A stretch of 58,973 nucleotides of DNA from contig JASLOA010000055.1 of NCBI GenBank assembly GCA_030745755.1, forward strand, positions 1 through 58,973. Direction: 5' to 3'. The notes beneath the pieces are model-generated. The model was not told the DNA's origin. It saw only the letters and a program-made list of their open reading frames with translations, and made no database searches. The translations under genes and the position numbers were made by a program. The stretch is from Kiritimatiellia bacterium. Lineage in GTDB: Bacteria; Verrucomicrobiota; Kiritimatiellia; UBA8416; JABMPJ01. The first letter of the stretch is position 1; the number at the start of each line of letters is the position of its first letter. This document shows, piece by piece, positions 37,678 through 47,888 of this stretch.

Positions 37678-39813
37678 ATGGTAGCGGTTTTGGAACATAA
37701 GAAAAAAAAGAAGGCATCTGCTCGCTCCGGCGCCGCCGAAGCAGCCGACCGCCTGAGACCGCTCTGCCAGGTGCGCAACATCGGCATCATCGCCCATATC
37801 GATGCCGGCAAAACCACCACCACCGAGCGGATGCTCTACTATGCCGGCATTGTCCACAAGATCGGCGAAGTCCACGAGGGTACCGCGGTCATGGACTGGA
37901 TGCAGCAGGAGAAAGAGCGCGGCATAACCATTACCAGTGCGGCCACCACCTGTTTCTGGCGCGACCACCAGGTCAACATTATCGATACCCCGGGCCACGT
38001 GGACTTTACCATGGAAGTGGAACGTTCACTGCGCGTGCTGGATGGCGCCGTTGGCGTATTCTGTGGGGTAGGGGGCGTGCAGCCACAGTCCGAGACGGTC
38101 TGGCGCCAGTCCAACCGCTACGGCGTCCCGCGTGTGGCGTTTATCAACAAGATGGACCGCATGGGCGCCGACTTCGAGCGCGTCGTGGCCGATATGCGCA
38201 CCAAGCTGGGTTCGAACGCCGTCCCTGTACAGATTCCCATTGGTGCCGAGGATGCCTTCCTGGGTGTCATCGATCTGATCAACATGTGCGCCATCGACTA
38301 CGACGAGAAGACCCTGGGTGCCGAGGTGTCGACCTTCCCCATTCCGATCGACATGGCTGCCGAGGCCGAGAAGGCGCGCGCCGAAATGATTGAAGCCGTG
38401 GCCGAGAAGGATGAAACCCTTCTGGAAGCTTTCCTCGAAGACGCCGACGTATCGCCTGAGGTGATCATAGCCGGCATTCGCCGCACGGTCATCAGCGGTG
38501 AGGTCGTGCCGGTGCTGTGCGGCTCCTCGCTGAAGAACAAGGGTGTTCAGCAGCTTCTGGATTGCGTCGTTGATTTCATGCCGTCGCCGCTGGATGTTCC
38601 GGCGATTGAGGGCAAGAACCCGCGCGACGGCTCCACGGTTGAGCGCGCCCCGGATGACGATGGTCCCCTCAGCGCTCTGGCGTTCAAGTTGGCTACCGAC
38701 TCCTATATAGGGCGCCTCGCTTTCGTGCGCATCTACTCCGGCCACCTGAAGAAGGGGCAGAACGTGTTTAACCCGCGCACGAAGAAGCGCGAACGTATTT
38801 TGAAGCTTATCCGCCTGCACGCCAACGACCGTACTGAGGTCGAGGTCCTGCATTCCGGTGAGATCGGCGCCGTGGTGGGTCTCAAGGATGCCACAACGGG
38901 CGACACGCTTTGTGCCGAGAACGCACCGGTCGAACTGATGGGCATCCGCTTCCCGGAGCCGGTCATGTTCATGGCCATCGAGCCCAAGACGCGCGCCGAC
39001 AAGGACAAGTTGGACGCCGCCCTGGCCGCACTATCCGCCGAAGACCCCACCTGCATCGTACGGTCTGATGCCGAGACCGGGCAGACCATCCTGAGTGGGA
39101 TGGGCGAGCTGCACCTGGAGATTCTGAAGGACCGCATGGATCGCGAATACAGCGTGGTGACCAACAGCGGCCGTCCGATGGTGGCCTACCACGAGACGGT
39201 AACGGCGACCGGTGCGGCGACGCATCTGTTCGATCGCGAGTTCGGCGGCAGCCGCCAGTATGCCAAGGTGGCGCTTGAAGTCCGTGCGGCCCAGCGTGGC
39301 GCGGGCACGACGATCAGCGTGGATATTTCGGATACACAGATTCCGGCCGCATTCAAGACGTCCGTCGAAGCAGGCATCACCGATGGTCTTGTCACCGGCG
39401 TATTGGCCCGCTACCCGTTGATCGACGTCGCCGTACGCGTCACGGGTGGTGCGTTCGACCCGGAGCACTCCTCCGAAGTGGCGTTCCGCACGGCGGCTGT
39501 CATGGCGCTGCGCGAGGCGGTTATGGCCGCTTCACCCGAGATTCTGGAGCCGATCATGGCGGTCGAGGTCGTGACCCCGTCCGAGTCCATGGGTGATGTG
39601 CTTTCCGATATCAATACGCGGCGCGGCAAGGTCCAGAGCATGGACGCCGTCGGCGACATGCAGATTGTCAAGGCGGCCGTGCCGCTGGCAGAGCTTTTTG
39701 GTTATTCGACAGCAGTGCGTTCGGTCTCGCGTGGGCGGGCGTCGTACACCATGGAACCGACACATTTTGCGGTGGCTCCGGCCGACCTGAAGGAAAGATT
39801 ACTGAATCAATGA
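37678..39813 (+). CDS. fusA: Elongation factor G, divergent in domain IV
   Basis: 711 residues. It begins with an extra basic leader ([18 protein letters not shown]). The G domain is orthodox: [45 protein letters not shown]. Domains III and V are recognisable ([17 protein letters not shown] and [24 protein letters not shown]). In domain IV the usual SGGRGQYGHV reads [10 protein letters not shown]. The tip loop corresponding to GSYHDVDSSE reads [10 protein letters not shown], so by eye the conserved histidine important for translocation is not in its usual place. It is in the expected rpsG-fusA position and is the only EF-G in the window. Confidence 0.95.
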   Translation: MVAVLEHKKKKKASARSGAAEAADRLRPLCQVRNIGIIAHIDAGKTTTTERMLYYAGIVHKIGEVHEGTAVMDWMQQEKERGITITSAATTCFWRDHQVNIIDTPGHVDFTMEVERSLRVLDGAVGVFCGVGGVQPQSETVWRQSNRYGVPRVAFINKMDRMGADFERVVADMRTKLGSNAVPVQIPIGAEDAFLGVIDLINMCAIDYDEKTLGAEVSTFPIPIDMAAEAEKARAEMIEAVAEKDETLLEAFLEDADVSPEVIIAGIRRTVISGEVVPVLCGSSLKNKGVQQLLDCVVDFMPSPLDVPAIEGKNPRDGSTVERAPDDDGPLSALAFKLATDSYIGRLAFVRIYSGHLKKGQNVFNPRTKKRERILKLIRLHANDRTEVEVLHSGEIGAVVGLKDATTGDTLCAENAPVELMGIRFPEPVMFMAIEPKTRADKDKLDAALAALSAEDPTCIVRSDAETGQTILSGMGELHLEILKDRMDREYSVVTNSGRPMVAYHETVTATGAATHLFDREFGGSRQYAKVALEVRAAQRGAGTTISVDISDTQIPAAFKTSVEAGITDGLVTGVLARYPLIDVAVRVTGGAFDPEHSSEVAFRTAAVMALREAVMAASPEILEPIMAVEVVTPSESMGDVLSDINTRRGKVQSMDAVGDMQIVKAAVPLAELFGYSTAVRSVSRGRASYTMEPTHFAVAPADLKERLLNQ

Positions 39814-39831
39814 CGGCCCTTCGACGGGGCA

Positions 39832-39860
39832 TCCGCCTTCGCTCAAGAGCTTCGGCGGGA
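39832..39860. repeat. Palindromic repeat between fusA and rpsJ
   Basis: TCCGCCTTCGCTC and GAGCTTCGGCGGGA form a hairpin with almost no loop. The core resembles the palindrome within the DUF4388 gene at 7830-7855. No T-run follows, so a terminator role is doubtful. Confidence 0.65.
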
Positions 39861-39904
39861 CAAGCAGGGCAGGCCGGCGTGAGACGGCGAGAATAGGGAG
39901 AAGC

Positions 39905-40213
39905 ATGCAAGGTCAATGCATTAGAATTAAGCTGCAAGGCTATGATCACAGCGTACTGGACCAGGCGGTTCAGGACATCATCGAGACGGCCCGTGGAACG
40001 GGTGCGCAGGTGGTGGGTCCCACGCCGCTGCCGACGCGTATCGAGCGGTACACGGTTAACCGCAGCCCGCACGTGGATAAGAAGTCGATGGACCAGTTCG
40101 AAACGCGTACGCACAAGCGTTTGCTGGACATCGTTGAGCCGACCGCCAAGACAGTGGATGAGTTGAAGAAGCTCAATCTGCCGGCGGGTGTAGACATAAC
40201 CATCAAGATCTAA
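39905..40213 (+). CDS. rpsJ: 30S ribosomal protein S10
   Basis: 102 residues, complete: [17 protein letters not shown] at the start and the loop [25 protein letters not shown]10 is also the NusE partner of NusG/NusB in antitermination. It opens the S10 operon, directly after fusA, with no tuf between them. Confidence 0.97.
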   Translation: MQGQCIRIKLQGYDHSVLDQAVQDIIETARGTGAQVVGPTPLPTRIERYTVNRSPHVDKKSMDQFETRTHKRLLDIVEPTAKTVDELKKLNLPAGVDITIKI

Positions 40214-40222
40214 GAGAGCATC

Positions 40223-40873
40223 ATGCAAGCGTTGATTGGACAGAAACTAGGAATGACGCAGGTCTACGACCAGGATGGCACGCGTGTGCCGGTTACGGTT
40301 CTGGCCGTGGGGCCCTGCCCGGTTGTGCAGCGCAAGACCACCGCAACGGATGGTTACGAGGCTGTCCAGGTCGGATTTGGCGAGACCAGGGAGACCCGTC
40401 TGAGCAAGCCGCAGGCGGCCCGCTTCACCAAGGCCGGCGTGCCGTTCTGCCGCCACGTGGGTGAATTCAAGGTCGAGGCCGAGGATGAGGTCAAGGCGGG
40501 CGATACGCTCGGCGCGGATATTTTCGAGGGTGTGGAGTATGTGGACGTCGAAGGCGTCACGAAGGGCCGCGGTTTTGCAGGCGTTGTGAAGCGCTATCGC
40601 ATGGCCGGTGGTCGGATGACGCACGGTGGACATGCGCGTCGCCGCGTGGGTTCGATCGGCCAGTGTTCCTATCCGGCGCGTGTCGCCAAGGGGCAGCGGA
40701 TGCCCGGGCACATGGGCCATGTCAAGGTGACGACCCAGAACCTGAAGGTTGTGGCTGTGCGCGGCGAGGACAACGTGGTGTTGGTCCGCGGCGCCGTGCC
40801 GGGACCCAAGGGCGCTATTGTTACCGTGCGCAAGGCGCTGAAGAAAGGCGCCTCGGCGGGAGGTAAGGGCTGA
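40223..40873 (+). CDS. rplC: 50S ribosomal protein L3
   Basis: 216 residues: LIGQKLGMTQVYDQDG at the N-terminus and the conserved GVVKRYRMAGGRMTHGGHARRR-like loop that reaches toward the peptidyl-transferase centre. It binds early to 23S rRNA. The stop overlaps the rplD start. Confidence 0.97.
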   Translation: MQALIGQKLGMTQVYDQDGTRVPVTVLAVGPCPVVQRKTTATDGYEAVQVGFGETRETRLSKPQAARFTKAGVPFCRHVGEFKVEAEDEVKAGDTLGADIFEGVEYVDVEGVTKGRGFAGVVKRYRMAGGRMTHGGHARRRVGSIGQCSYPARVAKGQRMPGHMGHVKVTTQNLKVVAVRGEDNVVLVRGAVPGPKGAIVTVRKALKKGASAGGKG

Positions 40874-41523
40874 TGAGCAAGATTCGCATGTGTGATTCCA
40901 AGGGCGCTGATCTGGCCGGAGTTGATTTCCCGGATGACCTGATGGTCCAGGATCAGGGCAGCCAGGCGGTACACGAGTCGGTGGTGCGCTACCAGGCGCG
41001 TCGGCGTGCCGGTACGGCCTCGACCAAGTCCAAGGGCGAAGTGGCCGGTACGGGTGCCAAGCCGTGGAAGCAGAAGGGCACCGGACGTGCCCGCGCCGGT
41101 TACAAGCAGTCGCCGGTATGGCGTGGTGGTGCGGCAGCCTTCGGGCCGGTCCCGCGTGAGTATGGCGGCAAGATCAACCGCAAGGTGTCGAAGCTGGCTT
41201 TCCAGCGCGCCTTCAGCGAAGCGGTCGCTGGTGACGAAGTGCTCATTGTGGACGAGATTGCCGTGGAGAGCGGCAAGACCAAGGATTTTGTGGCGATGCT
41301 CAAGGCGATCAATGTGGCGGCGCCCGCCCTCGTGGTGGTGGATCAGCTGACACCGGCCCTGGAGCAGGCGGCCCAGAACGCGGAGCGCGTGGAACTGACT
41401 TCGGCTGAAAGCCTGAATACGTACCAGCTCCTGCGCTATGCGCGTATCGTGATCAGCAAGGCGGCCATGGACGCGCTGCAATCCCGTTTGACGCCCCGCG
41501 CCGCGAAGGGAGCCACGGCATGA
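40873..41523 (+). CDS. rplD: 50S ribosomal protein L4
   Basis: 216 residues with the extended exit-tunnel loop TKSKGEVAGTGAKPWKQKGTG and ARAGYKQSPVWRGGAAAFGP. In Proteobacteria L4 also represses the S10 operon; no comparable leader is evident here. Coupled to rplC (ATG at the end of the rplC stop) and to rplW. Confidence 0.97.
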   Translation: MSKIRMCDSKGADLAGVDFPDDLMVQDQGSQAVHESVVRYQARRRAGTASTKSKGEVAGTGAKPWKQKGTGRARAGYKQSPVWRGGAAAFGPVPREYGGKINRKVSKLAFQRAFSEAVAGDEVLIVDEIAVESGKTKDFVAMLKAINVAAPALVVVDQLTPALEQAAQNAERVELTSAESLNTYQLLRYARIVISKAAMDALQSRLTPRAAKGATA

Positions 41524-41807
41524 AGAAGCATGCAGACACGATTATCAAAGAGATCCAGTTGACGGAAAAGGGCACGGCCCAGACCGAGATCGGTAACAAG
41601 TACTTCTTCAGCGTGGATTGTTCGGCCAACAAGCCGGAGATCAAGAAGGCGGTCGAAGAGCAGTTCAACGTCTCGGTGAAGTCGGTCAACACGATGCGCT
41701 ACGAAGGTAAGCGCAAGCGTGAACGCACCGTACGCTACGGTAAGCGGCCCGACTGGAAGCGGGCGATTGTTACCCTGGAGGAGGGGAGCCGGATCGACCT
41801 CGCCTAG
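41520..41807 (+). CDS. rplW: 50S ribosomal protein L23
   Basis: 95 residues: [34 protein letters not shown] fold, and [32 protein letters not shown]23 sits at the tunnel exit and docks trigger factor and SRP. Overlaps rplD by 4 nt (ATGA). Confidence 0.96.
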   Translation: MKKHADTIIKEIQLTEKGTAQTEIGNKYFFSVDCSANKPEIKKAVEEQFNVSVKSVNTMRYEGKRKRERTVRYGKRPDWKRAIVTLEEGSRIDLA

Positions 41808-41836
41808 GCGGGTCTCCGAGGGATGGAGAAGGTGAT

Positions 41837-42661
41837 ATGGCTTTAAGAAAATACAAACCGACATCGCCGGGCAGGCGTTTCGCCACGGTCTCTACGTTTG
41901 AAGAGATCACGAAGACCACGCCCGAGAAGGCACTTTCGAAGGGCAAGAAGCGTACCTCCGGGCGCAACTCGGCCGGACGCATTACGGTGCGGCATCGTGG
42001 CGGCGGCGCCAAGCGGCGCTATCGCGAGATCGACTTCCGTCGTGAGAAGACCGGGGTACCGGCGCGCGTGGCGGCGATTGAGTACGATCCCAACCGTTCG
42101 GCCAACATCGCGCTGTTGTACTACGTGGATGGCGAAAAGCGCTATATCCTGGCGCCGGCCGGCCTGAAGGTGGACACGATGGTGAAGTCGGGTCCGGATT
42201 CCGAGCCGACCGTGGGCAACGCTCTGCCACTGGAGAAGATTCCGCTGGGGCTGACGCTGCACAACATCGAGTTGGAAGCCGGCCGCGGGGCGCGCATTGT
42301 GCGCAGTGCCGGTGCGGGCGCGCAGCTCATGGCGCGTGAAGGCAAGTATGCCCAGATCAAGCTGCCCTCGGGTGAAATTCGCATGATCAACGTCAAGTGC
42401 ATGGCCACGATCGGTGCGGTGGGCAACTCGGAACATTCCAGCGTGGTGGACGGTAAAGCCGGCCGGGCACGTTGGCGTGGTCGTCGTCCGACCGTACGCG
42501 GTGTGGCGATGAACCCGGTGGATCATCCCATGGGTGGTGGCGAAGGCCGCACCTCCGGTGGCGGACATCCCGTCTCGCCGTGGGGCAAGCTGGCGAAGGG
42601 CGGCAAGACCCGTTCACGCCGGAAGACATCGAACAAGTTTATTGTTAAGCGGAGAAAGTAG
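41837..42661 (+). CDS. rplB: 50S ribosomal protein L2
   Basis: 274 residues, normal size. [16 protein letters not shown] and the C-terminal [21 protein letters not shown] block, which carries the histidine near the peptidyl-transferase centre, are conserved. Confidence 0.97.
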   Translation: MALRKYKPTSPGRRFATVSTFEEITKTTPEKALSKGKKRTSGRNSAGRITVRHRGGGAKRRYREIDFRREKTGVPARVAAIEYDPNRSANIALLYYVDGEKRYILAPAGLKVDTMVKSGPDSEPTVGNALPLEKIPLGLTLHNIELEAGRGARIVRSAGAGAQLMAREGKYAQIKLPSGEIRMINVKCMATIGAVGNSEHSSVVDGKAGRARWRGRRPTVRGVAMNPVDHPMGGGEGRTSGGGHPVSPWGKLAKGGKTRSRRKTSNKFIVKRRK

Positions 42662-42664
42662 GCT

Positions 42665-42949
42665 ATGGCGCGTTCACTTAAGAAAGGTTTCTACGTCGAA
42701 CCCAAGCTGCTCACGAAAGTGGAGCGCATGAACCGGTCGGGAGACCGGCGGCCGATCAAGACCTGGTCGCGTCGTTCGATGATCGTGCCGGAATTTGTTG
42801 GGCACACGTTCGCCATTCACAATGGCAAACAGCACGTATCGATTTTTGTGACCGAGAACATGGTGGGGCATCGCCTCGGTGAGTTCGCCCCGACCCGGGC
42901 GTTCCGCCGTCATGGTTCGGCCACCGATAAGACCAAGGCGTTGAAGTAG
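42665..42949 (+). CDS. rpsS: 30S ribosomal protein S19
   Basis: 94 residues: [42 protein letters not shown] and [14 protein letters not shown] are the standard motifs. S19 contacts S13 at the head of the small subunit. Three nucleotides separate it from rplB. Confidence 0.97.
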   Translation: MARSLKKGFYVEPKLLTKVERMNRSGDRRPIKTWSRRSMIVPEFVGHTFAIHNGKQHVSIFVTENMVGHRLGEFAPTRAFRRHGSATDKTKALK

Positions 42950-42985
42950 GACGCCGCCAGCGTCACAGGAAGTGGGGTTGAACTG

Positions 42986-43336
42986 ATGGAAGTAACAGCA
43001 AGAACCAAGTTTGCGCGACTCTCGCCGAGTAAGGCGCGCGACCTGGCCCGCAAGATGCAGGGCCTGCCTGTCGCAGACGCACTGAAGGTGACGGATTTCA
43101 GCGCCCGCAAGGCGGCGGCGTTGATAGGCAAAACGTTGAAGTCAGCCATCGCCAACGCAGAGAACAATGCGAAGTTGGCGGTAGACGAGCTGGTAGTTAA
43201 GGAAGCGGTCGTGGAAGAAGGACCGCGGATGAGGCGATACTGGTCGCGTGCTCGTGGTGGCATTCGACCGATCAAGAAGCGCATGTGTCATATCAAGATC
43301 GTCCTGACGGACGGACAGGAGTCCGACGCAGCGTAG
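42986..43336 (+). CDS. rplV: 50S ribosomal protein L22
   Basis: 116 residues: MEVTARTKFARLSPSKARDLAR at the start and the exit-tunnel hairpin region EGPRMRRYWSRARGGIRPIKKR. Complete and in the usual rpsS-rplV-rpsC order. Confidence 0.96.
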   Translation: MEVTARTKFARLSPSKARDLARKMQGLPVADALKVTDFSARKAAALIGKTLKSAIANAENNAKLAVDELVVKEAVVEEGPRMRRYWSRARGGIRPIKKRMCHIKIVLTDGQESDAA

Positions 43337-43360
43337 TCGGCGGGGAAAGGGAGCAACGTT

Positions 43361-43996
43361 TTGGGTCAGAAAACTAATCCAATCGGGCTGCGGATCGCAG
43401 TAGACAAGGACTGGCGTTCACGCTGGTTCAGTCCCAAGAAAGAATTCGGGAACCTGCTCAACGAGGATCTCAAGATTCGCGAAATGGTCAGGAAACGCCT
43501 GGAGAACGCCGCCGTGGCGCAGGTGCGGATTGAGCGCTATGCGAACCGGGTGCGTGTGAACATCTTTACGGCCCGTCCGGGGATTGTAATCGGTCGTAAA
43601 GGGCAGGACATCGAACGGATCCGCGCCGAGCTGTCACGCATGACCGGCAAAGAGGTCTACATCGAGATCCAGGAGATCCGCGATGCCGACACGAATGCCC
43701 AGCTCGTGGCCGAGAATATCGCCATGCAGATGGCGCGCCGCGTGTCGTTTCGTCGTGCCATGAAGCGCGCGATCAAGCTGGCCATGGATCTGGGAGTTGA
43801 AGGAATCAAGATCCGCGTGAGCGGTCGCCTGGGCGGCTCCGAGCTGTCGCGGGTGGAGTGGTACAAGGAAGGCAAGATTCCGCTGCATACCCTGCGTGCC
43901 AATATCGATTACGGGTTTGCGGAATCCCCCACGACGGCCGGCCGGATCGGCGTCAAGGTATGGATCTGCAAGAAGGATGAGCAGCAGGCGGCCTAG
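43361..43996 (+). CDS. rpsC: 30S ribosomal protein S3
   Basis: 211 residues from a TTG start (LGQKTNPIGLRIAVDKDW) with AAAGGGAG upstream. The KH domain motif VIGRKGQDIERIRAEL and the C-terminal VSGRLGGSELSRVEWYKEGKIPLH are clear. S3 lines the mRNA entry tunnel and has helicase activity with S4. Confidence 0.97.
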   Translation: MGQKTNPIGLRIAVDKDWRSRWFSPKKEFGNLLNEDLKIREMVRKRLENAAVAQVRIERYANRVRVNIFTARPGIVIGRKGQDIERIRAELSRMTGKEVYIEIQEIRDADTNAQLVAENIAMQMARRVSFRRAMKRAIKLAMDLGVEGIKIRVSGRLGGSELSRVEWYKEGKIPLHTLRANIDYGFAESPTTAGRIGVKVWICKKDEQQAA

Positions 43997-44018
43997 TCCT
44001 GCAAGGAGAGTTTGAACA

Positions 44019-44432
44019 ATGCCTTTGATGCCTAAAAGAGTGAAGCACCGCAAGGTGCAGCGTGGAAGCCGCAAGGGGAAGGCAAAGAGCGGCGCCAAGC
44101 TGTCGTTCGGTGAGTATGGAATCAAGTCGATGGACCGCGGCTGGATCAAGAGCACGCAGATTGAGGCGTGCCGCGTGGCGATCAACCGTCGCATGAAGCG
44201 CCGTGGCCGTCTCTGGATTCGGATCTTCCCGGACAAGCCGATTACCCAGAAGCCGATCGAGGTGCGCATGGGTAAGGGCAAGGGTAACCCGGAGTACTGG
44301 GTGGCCGTGATTCGTCCCGGCATGATGCTGTTTGAAGTAGCGGGTGTGTCCGAACAGCTGGCCCGTGAGGCGATGCGCCTGGCGGATGCGAAGCTGGGTT
44401 TGCGGACCAGGTTTATAACGCGCGAGGACTAA
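44019..44432 (+). CDS. rplP: 50S ribosomal protein L16
   Basis: 137 residues: [34 protein letters not shown] and [19 protein letters not shown]. Binds near the A-site tRNA. Normal length and order. Confidence 0.97.
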   Translation: MPLMPKRVKHRKVQRGSRKGKAKSGAKLSFGEYGIKSMDRGWIKSTQIEACRVAINRRMKRRGRLWIRIFPDKPITQKPIEVRMGKGKGNPEYWVAVIRPGMMLFEVAGVSEQLAREAMRLADAKLGLRTRFITRED

Positions 44433-44456
44433 GCGCGGCGACAAGGCAGGAAGACG

Positions 44457-44669
44457 ATGGCGATTAAGGCAACCAGCTTGAGAGAGCAGACCGACGAAGA
44501 GCTGCTGAATCTCATGGACGAAACACGTAGCGAACTGGCGAACGTGCGCATGATGCAGCGCGTGGGCGATGGATCGCAGTCGCCGCTGAAGATGCGGACA
44601 CTGCGACGCGACATTGCACGAATCAAAACGGTCATGCAGGAGCGTACGACGCAGCAGGCCCAGGCGTAG
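44457..44669 (+). CDS. rpmC: 50S ribosomal protein L29
   Basis: 70 residues, two-helix protein. Signature MKATSLREQTDEEL-like start (MAIKATSLREQTDEELLNL) and RTLRRDIARIKTVMQER at the end. Lies at the tunnel exit beside L23. Confidence 0.94.
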   Translation: MAIKATSLREQTDEELLNLMDETRSELANVRMMQRVGDGSQSPLKMRTLRRDIARIKTVMQERTTQQAQA

Positions 44670-44695
44670 CGAGACCATTCTGCGAGGATTGAGAT

Positions 44696-44974
44696 ATGAC
44701 GGAAAAGACAGAGAGTAAGCAGGTCACACGCAAGCAACGCAGCGGCGCGGTCGTGAGTGTAAGCGGTACGAAGTCGGTGGTGGTGCGGGTCGAAACCCGT
44801 CGTCGTCATCCGTTGTACGGCAAGGTCGTGCGGTCGCACCGCAAGTTCCATGCGCATGACGAGAGCGACCAGGCCAAGGTTGGCGACAAGGTAACGATTG
44901 AAGAATGCCGGCCCTACAGCAAGATGAAGCGCTGGCGCGTGACCGCGATTGAAGCGGTGAAGACGGTGGCCTGA
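44696..44974 (+). CDS. rpsQ: 30S ribosomal protein S17
   Basis: 92 residues, slightly long at the N-terminus (MTEKTESKQVTRKQRSG). The OB-fold core SGTKSVVVRVETRRRHPLYGK and GDKVTIEECRPYSKMKRWRV are typical. Confidence 0.96.
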   Translation: MTEKTESKQVTRKQRSGAVVSVSGTKSVVVRVETRRRHPLYGKVVRSHRKFHAHDESDQAKVGDKVTIEECRPYSKMKRWRVTAIEAVKTVA

Positions 44975-45010
44975 AGAGGACGCACCGCGGACAGCTAAGG
45001 AGACAGGGTC

Positions 45011-45376
45011 GTGATTGCTGAAGAAACTGATCTGGTAGTGGCGGACAACACGGGCGCCAAGCGCGTGCGTTGTTTTCGCGTCCTTGGCCAGCGCAAGCGC
45101 TATGCCTACGTGGGCGATATCATCAAGGTATCGGTCAAAGAAGCGACGCCAAATGGTGTGATCAAGAAGGGCCAGGTGTGTGAGGCATTGATCGTGCGGA
45201 CGAAGCATCCGATCCAGCGCTCGGATGGATCGCACCTGCGTTTTGACAACAATGCCGTGGTGATTCTGGATGCCAACAAGAACCCCATCGGGTCCCGTAT
45301 TTTCGGCCCCGTGGCAAGGGAGTTGCGCGAGAAGAACTACATGAAGGTGATTTCACTGGCACCCGAGGTGCTCTGA
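45011..45376 (+). CDS. rplN: 50S ribosomal protein L14
   Basis: 121 residues from a GTG start. [17 protein letters not shown] and [20 protein letters not shown] are family signatures. Bridges to the small subunit near L19. A heptamer repeat array follows its stop. Confidence 0.96.
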   Translation: MIAEETDLVVADNTGAKRVRCFRVLGQRKRYAYVGDIIKVSVKEATPNGVIKKGQVCEALIVRTKHPIQRSDGSHLRFDNNAVVILDANKNPIGSRIFGPVARELREKNYMKVISLAPEVL

Positions 45377-45378
45377 AC

Positions 45379-45412
45379 GCGGAATGCGGAATGCGGAATG
45401 CGGAATGCATTC
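45379..45412. repeat. Tandem heptamer GCGGAAT x4
   Basis: Four perfect copies of GCGGAAT (45379-45406), followed by the palindrome GAATGCATTC. It lies inside the ribosomal operon between rplN and rplX. The same heptamer appears once or twice at 9469. Confidence 0.9.
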
Positions 45413-45441
45413 TGGCGTGAAGATGATATAGGAGTGGAAAC

Positions 45442-45762
45442 GTGAGTATACCACGCATTAAGAAGGGCGATACGGTCGCTGCGATTGCGGGCGTCGATGC
45501 CGGCAAGAGCGGCAAGGTGCTGCAGGTGATTCCTGGAAAGGATCGCGTGCTGGTCGAGGGTGTAAACCTCGGCAAGAAGACGCTGCGTAAGACGCAGGAC
45601 ACGCCTCAGGGCGGTATCGTGGAGAAAGAGAAGCCCATGGCGCTCTCGAACGTGTTGTTGTATTGCCCGGATTGTAAAAAGGGCGTACGGACCGGTCGGG
45701 CCCAGGATGGCGAACGGCGTATCCGCAAGTGCAGAGCCTGCGGACACGCATTTGACAGTTGA
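45442..45762 (+). CDS. rplX: 50S ribosomal protein L24
   Basis: 106 residues from a GTG start. The KOW motif IKKGDTVAAIAGVDAGKSGKV is followed by a C-terminal zinc-ribbon-like CPDCKKG...KCRACGHAF with four cysteines. Initiates large-subunit assembly. The stop overlaps the region before rplE. Confidence 0.95.
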   Translation: MSIPRIKKGDTVAAIAGVDAGKSGKVLQVIPGKDRVLVEGVNLGKKTLRKTQDTPQGGIVEKEKPMALSNVLLYCPDCKKGVRTGRAQDGERRIRKCRACGHAFDS

Positions 45763-45770
45763 GGACAAGC

Positions 45771-46331
45771 ATGTCGACGCTGAAGGAACGATATAAGACG
45801 GAAGCCATTCCTGCTCTCAAGGAGAAGCTGGGGGTTACTAACCCGATGCAGCTCCCGAAGGTGAGCAAGGTGGTGGTTAACATGGGGCTGGGTATCGCGG
45901 ATAAGGATGCGCTGAAGGCGCACACCGGTGAGCTGGCCCAGATCACGGGGCAGCAACCCCTCATGACGCGTGCACGGAAGAGCATTTCAAACTTCAAGCT
46001 GCGCGAAGGCATGACCATTGGCGCGAAGGTGACCTTGCGCGGAACGCGTATGTACGAGTTCCTGGATCGCATGATCAACGCGGCTTTGCCGCGTATTCGC
46101 GACTTCCGTGGCGTGCCGGCAGAGGCCTTTGATGGCAAGGGCAACTACTCGCTGGGACTCAAGGACCAGTTGATTTTTCCTGAGGTGGATCCCGACAAAG
46201 TCGGTTCCTCCCAGGGGATGAACGTGACGATTGTCACGACCGCACGTACTGACGACGAGGCCTACGAGTTGTTGGCCCTTCTGGGTATGCCCTTTGCGAA
46301 GAAGAAAGACGAAGGAGTTCAAGTTGGCTAA
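45771..46331 (+). CDS. rplE: 50S ribosomal protein L5
   Basis: 186 residues. [35 protein letters not shown] and GRGNYSLG-like [17 protein letters not shown] mark the protein, which binds 5S rRNA. The ATG at 45771 has GAGG 6 nt upstream; a TTG at 45759 is in frame but overlaps the rplX stop. Confidence 0.96.
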   Translation: MSTLKERYKTEAIPALKEKLGVTNPMQLPKVSKVVVNMGLGIADKDALKAHTGELAQITGQQPLMTRARKSISNFKLREGMTIGAKVTLRGTRMYEFLDRMINAALPRIRDFRGVPAEAFDGKGNYSLGLKDQLIFPEVDPDKVGSSQGMNVTIVTTARTDDEAYELLALLGMPFAKKKDEGVQVG

Positions 46332-46509
46332 GACATCACTTATTGCAAAGGCTGCACGTGAACCAAAATTCAAGGTGCGTGGCTACAACCGTTGTGTTCA
46401 ATGTGGGCGGCCGCGTGCGTATATGCGCAAGTTCAAGTTGTGCCGGCTCTGTTTCCGGGAATTGGCCGTGTCGGGACAGATTCCTGGTGTGACGAAGGCA
46501 AGCTGGTAG
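46324..46509 (+). CDS. rpsN: 30S ribosomal protein S14, zinc-binding type
   Basis: 61 residues from a TTG start with AAGGAG upstream, overlapping the rplE stop by 8 nt. Four cysteines in CVQCGRPR and CRLCFRELA form the zinc site of the short (type Z) S14. [17 protein letters not shown] [11 protein letters not shown] is the hallmark. Confidence 0.95.
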   Translation: MAKTSLIAKAAREPKFKVRGYNRCVQCGRPRAYMRKFKLCRLCFRELAVSGQIPGVTKASW

Positions 46510-46524
46510 GACGAAGGAGAGAAG

Positions 46525-46920
46525 ATGAGTTGGTCGGATCCGATTGCCGATATGTTAACGCGCATTCGTAACGCGCAGAAGGCGGAACATGAGACGGTCG
46601 AAATGCCGTTTTCCCGCTTGAAGGGCGAAATCGCCCAGGTGCTGAAGCGCGAAGGGTTCATCATGGACTTTGTCGTTGAAGGCGGCACCCCGAAGACCCT
46701 GAAACTGAGTTTAAAATACACGGAAGAGCACGAGCCAGTCATTCGCGGTCTGAAGCGCGAAAGCCGGCCCGGGCTGCGTCACTACGTGGCGGCCACCAAG
46801 GTGCCGCGCGTACTGGCCGGACAGGGCATTGCCGTGCTGAGCACGTCGTCGGGCATTTTGACCGACCGCGAAGCGCGTGGCCAGAACGTTGGTGGCGAGG
46901 TGCTGTGCACGATCTGGTAG
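46525..46920 (+). CDS. rpsH: 30S ribosomal protein S8
   Basis: 131 residues: DPIADMLTRIRNAQKAEHETV at the start and GIAVLSTSSGILTDREAR near the end. In E. coli S8 represses the spc operon; no repressor target was identified here. Confidence 0.97.
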   Translation: MSWSDPIADMLTRIRNAQKAEHETVEMPFSRLKGEIAQVLKREGFIMDFVVEGGTPKTLKLSLKYTEEHEPVIRGLKRESRPGLRHYVAATKVPRVLAGQGIAVLSTSSGILTDREARGQNVGGEVLCTIW

Positions 46921-46947
46921 CCGTGGCTTGTAGGTGAGGAGTGGACG

Positions 46948-47487
46948 ATGTCGAGGATAGGACAGAAACCAATTGATGTAGCAGCCGGTGTAGAGGTCCG
47001 GGTGGATGGTCGCCAGGCCATTGCCAAGGGCGCCAAGGGCGAACTGACGGTCGCGCTTCCCGAGGGGATTGACGTGGCGGTCGAGGGCAGCCAGGTCACC
47101 GTGACCCGTTCGGACGATGGCCGCGGACAGAAGAGTCTGCACGGGCTCGTGCGCAGCCTGATTGCCAACGCGGTCGAAGGGGTCTCCAAGGGCTTTGAGA
47201 AGCAGCTCGAGATCTCGGGCGTCGGCTACCGCGCTTCGGTACAGGGACAGACACTGAACATGTTGGTGGGCCTGTCTGACGCCGTGATCTACACGGCCAA
47301 GGATGGCGTCAGTCTCTCGGTGAATGATACCGGGACAGTGATTACCGTGAGTGGGGCCGATAAGCAGATGGTGGGCGATGCCGCCGCGCGTATCCGTGGC
47401 TTCCGTCCCGCGGAGCCGTACAAGGGCAAGGGTGTACAGTACAAGGGCGAGCGGATCCGGCGTAAGGTCGGTAAGACCGTCGCATAG
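46948..47487 (+). CDS. rplF: 50S ribosomal protein L6
   Basis: 179 residues, the normal two-domain length: MSRIGQKPIDVAAGVEV and the C-terminal PAEPYKGKGVQYKGERIRRK. Near the factor-binding site at the base of the L7/L12 stalk. Confidence 0.97.
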   Translation: MSRIGQKPIDVAAGVEVRVDGRQAIAKGAKGELTVALPEGIDVAVEGSQVTVTRSDDGRGQKSLHGLVRSLIANAVEGVSKGFEKQLEISGVGYRASVQGQTLNMLVGLSDAVIYTAKDGVSLSVNDTGTVITVSGADKQMVGDAAARIRGFRPAEPYKGKGVQYKGERIRRKVGKTVA

Positions 47488-47499
47488 AGGAAGTGGACG

Positions 47500-47886
47500 A
47501 TGCAGCTTAAGACAAGAACCGATTATCGAGTGGCCCGCCATCGCCGCGTACGGCGTAAGATCAGCGGAACCGAGGAACGTCCACGCATGGCGATTTTCAA
47601 GTCGGTCACCAGCCTGCAGGTGCAGCTGATTGACGACGCGAACGGCGTGACCCTGGTGTCGGCCCGCACGGGTGGCCGCAAGAATGTGGCCGCCGCCGAA
47701 GAGTTGGGGCGTCGGATTGCCGAGCTCGCCGACGCGAGGGGCGTGAAGCAGGTCGTGGTGGACCGCGGCGGATTTCGTTTTCATGGCCGGGTCAAGGCCG
47801 TTGTAGATGCGGCTGTGGCTGGCGGACTCTCGATTGGAGATGCCGTGGCACCCGCCCAAAAGGATGTCGGCGAGGAGGATAAATAG
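47500..47886 (+). CDS. rplR: 50S ribosomal protein L18
   Basis: 128 residues. [16 protein letters not shown] and the C-terminal [20 protein letters not shown] fit L18, which binds 5S rRNA with L5. Two nucleotides separate it from rpsE. Confidence 0.96.
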   Translation: MQLKTRTDYRVARHRRVRRKISGTEERPRMAIFKSVTSLQVQLIDDANGVTLVSARTGGRKNVAAAEELGRRIAELADARGVKQVVVDRGGFRFHGRVKAVVDAAVAGGLSIGDAVAPAQKDVGEEDK

Positions 47887-47888
47887 CC

